In this document: positions 54,776-64,000 of the stretch, piece by piece | Position numbering within the stretch: the first letter of the stretch is position 1 | Layout: every line of letters begins with the position of its first letter | Notes under the pieces: generated by a model | Database searches by the model: none | Told to the model about the DNA's origin: nothing | What the model saw: only the letters and a program-made list of their open reading frames with translations | Program-made: the position numbers and the translations under genes | Assembly (NCBI GenBank): GCA_963675135.1 | Contig: OY776121.1 | Coordinates: 81,738,875-81,802,874, forward strand | Length of the DNA stretch: 64,000 nt | Reading direction: 5' to 3' | Source of the DNA: Galeopsis tetrahit | Taxonomy: Eukaryota > Streptophyta > Magnoliopsida > Lamiales > Lamiaceae

Positions 54776-57423
54776 TTACTTGGAGTCTGTAGACGACGTA
54801 CTGAGATTTGATCCTTGAGACTTGAATAAGTTTGGGTACGAGAAATATGCTTCATCATCCATAGAAGGCAATCTCTGCGGTTGATGATGACCCGTCCCTG
54901 GACTGACTACATTGTCTGAAAACAAGGGAGGAGATGTCGGGTCGTTTTCATGGCCATTAGTTTCTGTTGGAGAAGTCGATGCGCTGTCAGGATCACTGAT
55001 TGACTTCTGTTTATCAAGTTGGTTGTCTACATTAGGAACACGGACTTCACTGTCTTTTCTCTTGAACATCTCGTTGATTCGAAGTTGAGCAATGCTGGCG
55101 GCTGAACGAGCAGCTGCTGCTGCCCGTTCAGCCGATTCAGCTGCTGCCTGAGCTGCAGCCAGTACATCCTGTAAGTCCACTGTATCATCATCTTTATTAG
55201 TCTTAGAGATAGAGATCGCAGGTGAATCGTGTTTTTTGACTGTAAACGTTGCTGATGATTGTGATGGGGGGCATATGAACGGGACAAACTGCTTCGTTTC
55301 CACTGATTTCTCCTGAACCGTATTCTCAGGCTCCAACTGATTTGATTCTTCTTGATCATCAACATCAGATAGTGCAGAGGCAGGAAAATGTAGCATCTCG
55401 GGTGCTGAGATGCTGCCTTTATTTGACTGTAATGGCTGCCTAGGAACTTCTGGAAAATCTACCATGTCAAAATCTTCATCAGAATCGGGATTTTCATGGG
55501 TAGCAGTTGCAGGCGTCGTCTCATCATGCTTCTCTTTTGGAAGGGGAAGTTTGGAACCACTGACAAACTGAGTTGGTCCGTTCTGAAAAAGCAAGAAATG
55601 TGAATCTAGAACATTCTAGAACAAGGAACTGCAATCAAGCAGTAAAGATAGATCTTTACCAGTAAGTCTTCATGTGGCTTTAACAATTCACTTTCCGTAG
55701 CGCTTGGATCCCAATCGAGTTCATGCTCTTCAGCGATTTCCTTTAGTAGCTTCATTTTTACATCGGGAGCAGGGGCTCGAATAGACAAAAGTTCTATCAA
55801 CTGAAATTTCAATGATGGACAGAAGACAGTGTTAAAAGAACTGAACGGGGTTAGTTAGATACAAGTGGCAAAACAGAATATGGTGAGAAATGATTGGTCG
55901 AACCTGGCGATTGACACCACACTCGGGCATAAGCTCAGTTGCAGCAGATACAAATTCTTTACCGTATTTACTACCAAACAGCATTTGTACCTGTAGCAAC
56001 TCTGGCAGATCAGCACACCTTGGTGCTGCAAAGCATACACTGGAAATTGCCTCCTTCAAGTCAAGAGGGCATTCCCTGATACGTATACAAATGAAAATCA
56101 TTCAATGATGACTACAAATTTAACTTAAAAAATTAACGCATTTCACATTTAAGGAGAAGTTGAGAGGATGAGCAGGACAGAACCCTGATTTTCAGAAAGT
56201 GTCCTTCCTATAGCCTATCACTCTTCCATTGCACTATTATAATGGGGAACGCGTATAGAATCCATAGATGCCAAACAGCACTTGGAAAATGGGAAAAAGT
56301 TTGGAGCGGTGTAGAATAGTTACTTTCATGTTCACGTAATGAAAAAGGATAACAAACAATGACAGCAAAAAACTCCAGTTCTAATCTAGAATAGCACCAT
56401 GGAAAAACACCAGAAGGGATCAGTGAGCGCATGCACATTCTTAAGAATCCAGGCTGTATTCTCATATTGGGATACTTTGTCCATTGTTAAATATTTTACC
56501 AATTAATTTTATCATCCCTAGCAAGCATCAGCAACATCCAGAATCCAACATTTAATTAAAATTGTCAATTATCAAGGAGATTGAACTGGGACAAAAAAGA
56601 GTACCTTTGTGCTTCGATAATTGGAAGGCGGACGGCAATGAGCTCACAAAACAGCTCAACTATTTCTTGTGCAGCCATCATCTTCTCTTCTCTTATAATA
56701 TGCTCCACCTTAACACAAGAAATGATAATTCCATAATTTATTAATAAACAGTAAGACCATTGAGTTAAAATACTATAATTATAAATTAGAATCCTTTTAT
56801 TTACTCCTCAACAGCCTCCTGAAACTCTATATAAATGAATATAACAGAGCAACCAGATCAAAAAAGAATACTTATATACATCAAATTTCAACAAAATAGC
56901 CAGAGAAAATATCCATACCCGAATCCGAGCAGTGGCTTCTTGACCAGTTTCAAGTAGCTTAGCAATTTCTTTGCGCATCTGCTTTAACTGAATCTCTCTT
57001 CGATTCCTCAGTAACTTAATCCGAGGAATTGTGAGTTTTAGCAGAGTTTTACTGTAAAATAAACTAGGATCAGAGGGCATATTCATACAACAATCTTCAA
57101 ACCCAAGTTGAATTCACTAGTCAGAGCAAAACAAACCACAGAAACCAAAAACCAGACTAATTCCGATGTGAAACTTGCGCCTATACCAACCAATTTAACA
57201 ACATCACAAGATTAAGCTCGAGATCATAATTTCCAAGTCCATAAACATGCATTTTCAACAATTGGCGAAGAATCGGAGAAGTAGGTAGACTAATAAAACC
57301 CTAAATGACATGAAAAACAATTTTACAACCAATATCGATCGGAAGAAATTAAAGATAAGAAAGTGGATTCAGAAATCACCATTTGGGGGCGTTGAAACGT
57401 TGTTTGAAGAAGGAATCCATCAT
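54776..57423 (-). CDS. IST1-like protein (ESCRT-III-associated, multivesicular body pathway)
   Basis: IST1-like proteins bind ESCRT-III and regulate the Vps4/SKD1 ATPase during vesicle formation at multivesicular bodies. Six exons on the minus strand: 57,380-57,423, 56,919-57,051, 56,605-56,708, 55,904-56,075, 55,660-55,800, 54,776-55,582; phases close to 466 residues. Two adjacent ATGs exist (57,423 and 57,420); the first is used. Residues ~14-180 are the IST1 helical domain: CKTLLKLTIPRIKLLRNRRE, EIAKLLETGQEATARIRVEH, QEIVELFCELIAVRLPIIEA, CPLDLKEAISSVCFAAPRCA and LLQVQMLFGSKYGKEFV. It then continues EIAEEHELDWDP. The C-terminal ~280 residues are acidic and Ser/Pro-rich with an alanine-rich helix (LAAAQAAAESAERAAAAARS) and probably disordered. 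The C-terminal Ala-rich helix is a feature seen in several plant IST1-like proteins. The family assignment is firm; the precise paralogue (ISTL number) is not. Confidence 0.92.
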
Positions 57424-58826
57424 CGACAGGGCAGAAGAGCTCAATTCACAGTTCCCAGTCTTGGAGATTACTTTCTAGGAGGTGCTTATTGAGATCGATG
57501 GATTTAAACGCAACTATACAACTGCTCCACCATAATATGTACTCCTAATGGAACTTATATTTTCGTATTCTAAGATTAATTAGACTTCCAGTAAAAAAAT
57601 AAAAATAGACTTTTTAATTTTGTCATTTTGATAAGATAAGATTCAGATGTGAATATGACATTTAACATCTGATTATGGTTCACAATTAAACTGCTTACCA
57701 TTTTTTACATTATATTTTTTAATTTTATCCAACATTAAAAAATATTCATAATTTTTATCATACCTTTATTAATTATTGAATCTCATCTCTCATTCATTCA
57801 GTAAAATATTTATAAAAAACAAAATTGTGTCTTGTCCCTTCAGAGACATCTAATAAAATTGAAACGATATCAAGAAAATTAGTATAGCTCCGTGTAAGAA
57901 AAACATACATAAATTGAGAAATAGTTAAAAAAGTATTTAAAGCAACATTTTTTTTTCTTTAAAAATTACACTTGTTCAATGAGGGTATTATGAATGATAA
58001 ATATACCAATGACTTAAGAATACATCTTCCATCCCTAAAAAGCTTTCATTTGATGGAATAAAATTTAATAAAAACGTGTAATAATTAGAGTTTTGAAAAT
58101 AATTTTGTAAACTTTTATATATAAAGTAAATAAAGTAGTTTGATTTAGTGTATGTTACACCCCAAAATATATTATATGAAAGGGAAATACGTGCATATTG
58201 TGAGAGTAACTATGCAAACTTTCCAGGGACGGAGGTAGTACCATTTAGCAAGTACAGACGGGGACCGGCTTGACCGGTTTTAATCAGAAACAGTAACTGA
58301 AACCTTATATCATCTCGTTAAATTACGATAATGGAAATAAAATCTGGTGGTTAATGGTTTGGTAGAGCTGATTTTATATATATATAATATAATTTGTTAT
58401 ATTCCTGAATAAAAATCGAATACTAACTTTGAAGAATTATGCAAGATTAAATTTGTAAATTAAACACCAAAATAAAACCAAACAAGGGAGATGCAACATT
58501 GAGGGCTGAACTACATCTTATTCATCATATATATCATCCCCAAAGTACATCTTGTTCGCACATACATAATATATTTATAAAAAATGCATACAAATATTTA
58601 TATCTATATATGATACTGATGATTACAGAGAGTACACCTAAGAGTCCAATTTTACAGATTCAGCTGCAGGAAATGATCCTTGATATATAACCACCTCTTC
58701 TCCCCAGAATTGTAGTATGAAGATTCCCACTGATGGACACTTTCGTTATCTCACCAAACTGAAATCAACACAAAATGTGTACCGAGAAAGGAACCTCATG
58801 AAATCCCACACCTACGAGGTGATGAA
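57424..58826. other. Spacer between IST1-like and ACC1, with a decayed Stowaway
   Basis: The right end of a MITE is recognisable at ~58,224-58,238 (gggacggaggtag) and a matching left end at ~58,024 (cttccatccctaaaaag), so 58,024-58,238 is probably an old Stowaway. The last part contains the ACC1 3' UTR. No gene seen. Confidence 0.45.
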
Positions 58827-61800
58827 TCAGTTGAACACCTTTCTTAGTTCATCTCTCAGCTCGTCTCTCGAGGAAGGATCCACCTGCAATGTGCACCATT
58901 TGTTATTACAGCTACAAAACATTTAAGTTTATATATATATGTGTGTGTATAGAGTAAACTAATTTACCTTTTCCAGCAGAGCACTTAGAGCTTGAGGCAA
59001 TGCCCGTAAATCCATTGTAGAATCTCCGAGGTTGGCCAACTGAAGTGACAATTTATGCACCCGTAACTCCTGTAACTTTTTCTCGTAGTTTCTCACATCA
59101 TCCTTCCATGAGAAAAACACTTTGTCATCCATCCAACAACTTTCTTTCCCTTCAACAATCTCCGAATTTAAAAACCAATCCTTAATCATGTCTCTTGCAG
59201 ATCGATATTCAAGCTGATAACCACCAGCATCTCTCACATTCTTCACTAATTCATCCTCAACCACCCTCCTGTACAATCTACGGTAGAAGAAAGCACGAGA
59301 GTCAGACCAATCTACAACTTCTTTTATCACTCCTTTAGCAGCCATTCTAAGTGAAGTATCATGCAGCTCTGCAAATTTTATCGCTATCTGAGTATACAAC
59401 GGCAAAAGCTTCTTTTCCCTCGTTTTTATTCGACTCTGTAAATCATCCACCATTACAGGTGTCCCAGAGTTTCTTGCTTCCTCAAGTCTAGCCTTTAGAT
59501 TGATCATTTCTGAGTCGAGCCTACCCATGCATTCGACCAATTCCCTCGTTCGAAACTTAATCTCGACCGAACCTTCAGGTTCTAGAACATTCCCTTTAGC
59601 TGTTCGTTCAGCGTACATCTCAACGTGATCGGGATTGATCTTACTATCCACGACCACCCACGCCCCACCTCGGAGCTCACCCATCTTAGGTATGTATATA
59701 AAAACGGGTTGTTCGTAAGTTCTAAGGTTCTCAACAATCATTGATCCCGCCTGTAGTATACCTTCAAAGAGATCCCGTTGCCCACCCGAAAAGCCTCTCC
59801 AGTTGGCAAGAATGAAAAGTGGTAGCCCCTCCCGATTAAAATCCATCAAAGCTTGGGCAGTCTTGCTCGCAGAATCCGGAAACCATACCTGCCCGGCTTG
59901 TGGAACGACCCTTTCATGAGAATCGAGCTGCCCGGGATCAGCAGGTATTACTTGCATCATCGTTTGAGTCTCGACTGCAACGATTCCTACTGGCACTCCT
60001 CCTAGTTTCGCACGTCCAGTCACCACTGTTCTTGCCCAGCTTTCCAATGTCTCGATGAAGCTATCGCGGTCGAATATACCTCCAAGCCATTTCCCGGATC
60101 CATCCAAAGTACCGCATATAGCAGCCCGGGGATCACATGATGTCTCAGGCAGATATTCAACAGGCCGGTCAGGAGGATCCAACGGGCTCAAAATCGGAAG
60201 CGGGCCACCCGCATACGGTGGCACAAAGCTTAACCACTTCAAAATGGCAGATATACCCTCAAGATCATCCAACACAGTAAGATGAACGACCCCGTTTGTT
60301 GCCATAATTTTAGGCCCACCGAGCTGCATGTGGGAACTATAAACCTCCCGACCAAGAAGCTTGTTCAACGCGGAGAAACCCGTCAGAATAATTGGCTGAT
60401 CGAGTCGTTGTATACAACGCATTCCCAGACGAGCAAGATAAGCACCAATGCCTACAGTTCTTCCAGTCACATATGTCACAGTAAACGTTTCGTGATACGC
60501 CTTTGAATATGCACTAGCAATGGCCCCACTCCCAGTTAAGTTTTCGACTCCTAAACCGTCCTCTTTTCCAACAATCGTATCTATTACCCATCGAATTTCT
60601 CCACTTGGGAGTTTCAACTCATGTGATATCACAGAAGTTCCAATACGTGCATAATCCTCAGGAGTTAAGTATACGTATTGGAAACCGCGCTCAGGATCTG
60701 TTTCATCAGACCAACCGACTTTAAAGCAAGATTTTACTTCCTCAGCTACACCAATACGAGCCCCAGAATTGGCTGCAAGATAAATAAGAGGTAGTTTTTG
60801 CTTGCAAGCAACATCAGTAACTGCTTGGAAAAAGGCATCTTCTCTGGGACCAAATGAACCGTTTTTAAAGGTTACATCATTTGCTACGATAAAAATTGTT
60901 CGTCCAGAAGGAAACTCGGGTGTCAACATTTCCATGCGCCAGGCTACCATGCCAACATCATTAAGCCCAGGTGGTCGTTCAACTGAAGCAAGAGGGGTAC
61001 CCCAAGTACCCTTTTTATCAGCAAAAATCAGCTCAGTGACTTTAAGTATAGCTTTATCATTAGGCTTGTTAAACCCAGGATGATCAGTCCATGATTTGTT
61101 CAGTGCTACCTCAAATGCCTGAAAAAGAGAAGAACTTAAACATACAAGCATTAATCTCAAATCTATATAATGTAGAGAAGGTAAGATTATACCAGTGGGA
61201 AATCATAGCAATAAGTTGTGTTGCTTTTCCGGGCTAGAAGACGCTTCTGATCAAGAATGCCCAAAGGTTTATATTGTGCATTTACGGGCAATCCATGCAA
61301 AGGTCCCTGTCCTGAGATGGAGCTGTAGACTACTCTATTTTTACTGGAATCCTCAACCTCTCTATAGATCTGAAAGTTGGAATGCATATAATATATTCAA
61401 ATAACTAAAATCTAAATTGAATATTCATGCTAATTATTTTAACCACAGAATTTGAAATTAATATTACAGTTTAAAGATCTCACTTACATGCACAATGCAA
61501 GTGTGTCCAGTCACATTTGTGATCACAACTCTCCAAGCTCCATTAGCATCTCCATTGGATGATATCCAAAGCTTAACTTCACACTCAAAAACTCCTAAAC
61601 GATACATTTTAACACCAACTGATGCACTAAGTTCATGTGCCAGATCATCTAGAATTTTCTCGACCGCAGCTTCTTCACTTCCAACAGACAAGTCAGCTCT
61701 TCTGGAAATGATTTCAGAAACTCGGTTAACATTCAACATTCAATACGACAACTCTCTGATTGAAAGAAAAGCAGAAACAAGATCAAAATAATCTTACTTG

Positions 61801-63861
61801 TTGTAAGGAAAAAGATCATCTATTTGTTGCTCCCGCAATATATAGAGGTACATATGAGCATGGTCAGGTTTGATGGCGGAGTTGTGGGCATTGAGTTCCA
61901 GCTCCTCTATCGCTGACATTAAGGACCTCAAAATGCTCCTTGAAGTGAAGGATAAAGCCCATAAAGACTGATTTACCCCCTGATCCAGTACAGACAACCC
62001 TTCGCTCGATATTGGCTGCCTCACAAGTGTTCTGAGAAACATCCTTTGGACAGGACGCGGCTTGTCTGTAACAGTATAAAGGTGCCACTGACGATCCCGA
62101 GAAGACGTGTACCGTATATTGTCATAATCTTTCAGTTTGTCCTGTTCACATAAAAAAAGTTATTACAGGTTTTAGCAAGCTAAAATTTTGAAAAAAAAAT
62201 GATAATATTATTTTTGGTCCAAAGTTTACATATTTCCAGTTTTGGTCCCCCTCTTTCACTCGCTATCAAGTTTGGTCCTGAAAGTACACTTTTACTCCCA
62301 CATTTAGATTTAGTCCCACCGTTAGTTGACCATCTGTTGACTAGCGGAACCAAATATTTTTGGGGTGATTAATGAAAATATTTAAAAGTTTTGTACCTAA
62401 ACCTAATTATTTAAAAGTTTTTTCCTTTTAATTTTTTAATAATTACATTTAAGTGCAAAACGTTTATATAATTGCATTTAGCACCCCCAAATAGTTGATT
62501 ATGGCACTCAATAAGCGGTCAGCTTACAACATGACCAAAAGTGGGAGCAAAAGTGAACTTTCATGACCAATTTTGAGAGTGAGTGAAACAGGGGACCAAA
62601 TCTGAAAAAAAAATTTAAAAAAAAATTTGAAGGACTAAAACTGATATTTCCCCTTTCAAAACTCATATATTCCCTTTAGAAGATGCAAAGGAGAAGTATA
62701 TACAAACCAGCTCAAGGTATATGGATAGAGGGGGCTCCAAGTGACGCAGTAGAGGTTCCTCCTGATAGTAGAGTTTTTCTTCCGACCAGTGAAAGGAGTG
62801 CCTCATAGGGCCTCGCCCTTCATCTCTCTGTATAATACAGCTGACAACTCCGACTCCAGCATTTCTTAGGCTGGAGCTTACTTCTTTCTCTTTCAAAATT
62901 TTGGCCAACTTGTTGATTCTTTCTTGAGCCTGATCCTCATCTCCGCTGCAGATAAGCATAAATAATAAGGCAGACAGAAGAGGATCCACAGAATCAGCGC
63001 ACTAATTGATTATCAAATTATCTAGCAAAAAACAGTACCCAATGCATGGTATTTCAAATGAATTTGTATCTTTTCTTGCACTTCAATATTACACCGTCTA
63101 TTCCACTAGGTGAGTTTTCTATCCAACAATATCTATCAGTACAAAGACATCCTTTGCTAACTAATACAGCAATTGATAAAACGCTAAGATCCAAAGAGAA
63201 ATTACGCACAAATGGAGGAAAGTTCTTTGGGGAAAAGATGGAGGAACATGTACAACATTCAAATGCTTCTCAAATTAGAGACTTAAATCATGTTAGAACC
63301 TTTTTTTCAGTGGAATAAAACGTTGCCTTCATCACGGATGCCAAATGCAAACAAAGAGCAGAGCATGGCATGTCAATATATCTCAATGCACAACGGGAAA
63401 GTGAAAGAAACTTATCAATTTCAGTGTTGTTCACATTAGAGGTTTAAATTTTAACTCAAGAGGGAACTTTTTATTTTAATTTGAAATGGAGATAACACGG
63501 TAGCTCTTCGTGCATGTTACCTATCCTGAAGTAAACTCATTGGGTGATTGACGCCTGCCAATGCAATGTGCATCATATTACCAGAAGTAGCTGTTTGAAT
63601 AGATTCATTTGAAATTGCATTAGGCGAATTATGTGTTGCTTCCCTCAGTGCAGCAGTTACCACTGTAGGCAAAAATTGGAGGGACTTGATTACAATCATT
63701 GCTCCCCACTTCCTCACATTCTCCTTTTCCAATGATGGTTCATTTGGAATCGCATCTTCATATCTCTTCTTTCTCTCTACATGTTCGTCCAAGAACTCCC
63801 ACGATGCTATAAGCCCATATCTGTGCCACTGCATCCTGACACTCCCTTTTACGAGATAGGG
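58827..63861 (-). CDS. ACC1: Homomeric acetyl-CoA carboxylase, C-terminal half (gene continues past the right edge)
   Basis: Multidomain, eukaryote-type ACCase; it makes malonyl-CoA for fatty-acid elongation and flavonoids in the cytosol. Visible minus-strand exons: 63,521-63,861, 62,708-62,945, 61,798-62,141, 61,488-61,701, 61,193-61,369, 58,968-61,118 and 58,827-58,883. All phases close (1,173 residues to the stop). The first two or three exons belong to the ACC central domain (PYLVKGSVRMQWHRYGLIAS, QAQERINKLAKILKEKEVSS, HSFHWSEEKLYYQEEPLLRH). The large exon is the carboxyltransferase: N-half GTPLASVERPPGLNDVGMVA, YLAANSGARIGVAEEVK and YVTGRTVGIGAYLARLGMRC; C-half LGGVPVGIVAVETQTMMQVI, FILANWRGFSGGQRDLFEGI and MGELRGGAWVVVDSKINPDH. 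The biotin carboxylase and biotin carrier domains lie outside the window. Nothing in the visible part is broken. A cytosolic versus plastid form cannot be decided without the N-terminus. Confidence 0.96.
62200..62655. mobile_element. Inverted-repeat element in an ACC1 intron
   Basis: The two ends are long imperfect inverted copies. The left (ttttggtccccctctttcac ... gtttggtcctgaaagt ... acttttactcccac) mirrors the right (gtgggagcaaaag ... gaccaattttgagagtgag ... caggggaccaaatctg). It lies between exons 61,798-62,141 and 62,708-62,945 and explains that intron's length. The family is uncertain and I found no target duplication. Confidence 0.55.
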
Positions 63862-64000
63862 CTGGTGATACATATTAAGCATCAGAAAAGAAAAGTCCAC
63901 AGATGGGTGGTCATATAACTTTCAAGATCTTAGGGTATGTTTGATTTGGGATTTAGAGGATTTTGAAATCTGATTTCAAAATCTTGATAAGTAGAATGGT

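Overview
This window is plant nuclear DNA from a dicot-type genome. It is AT-rich, has short spliced genes with GT-AG introns, and carries plant-specific families: a TGA bZIP factor, a REM-type B3 protein, a chloroplast ATP synthase delta relative, an IST1-like ESCRT protein and a multidomain acetyl-CoA carboxylase. About half of it is transposon-derived or featureless intergenic sequence. The species cannot be fixed from the sequence alone.

Layout. 1-10,299 is a graveyard of fragments. It holds the truncated start of an NRT2.5-like nitrate transporter, an orphan last exon of a temperature-induced lipocalin, a hAT-type element with a perfect 8-bp target duplication, a Stowaway MITE, a foldback MITE, and several tandem or dispersed duplications. 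10,300-14,010 (+) is a four-exon gene for mitochondrial ribosomal protein mS35. 17,128-30,321 is one complete Ty1/copia element of the SIRE type with 1,289-bp LTRs. I see only one difference between the two LTRs and an exact 5-bp target duplication (tctat). It carries gag, a pol reading frame that is broken (a stop codon plus loss of the reverse-transcriptase YxDD box), and a 1,158-codon third ORF where some relatives carry an 'envelope-like' gene. 33,755-35,391 (+) is a seven-exon clade I TGA bZIP gene. 36,784-39,245 (-) is a nine-exon phosphopantothenate-cysteine ligase gene (coenzyme A synthesis). 41,631-44,559 contains two related Mutator-like non-autonomous elements with 9-bp target duplications, GC-rich cores and palindromes; a Stowaway is nested in the first. 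46,368-47,023 is a second hAT-like element. 48,063-49,634 (+) is a two-B3-domain gene and 50,183-50,566 (-) a secreted cysteine-rich (defensin-like) peptide gene. 53,727-54,263 (-) is an internally shortened chloroplast ATP synthase delta paralogue, 54,776-57,423 (-) an IST1-like gene, and 58,827-63,861 (-) the 3' half of a homomeric acetyl-CoA carboxylase gene that runs off the right edge.

The host genes are unrelated housekeeping and regulatory genes with no operon-like logic. Exon boundaries were rebuilt by hand by joining frames at plausible splice sites, and in every spliced gene the exon phases close into one continuous reading frame. The most unusual objects are the young but RT-dead retrotransposon with its large non-envelope third ORF, the shortened ATPD copy, the TGA factor lacking one of the two redox cysteines known in Arabidopsis TGA1, and a GC-AG intron in the coenzyme A gene.
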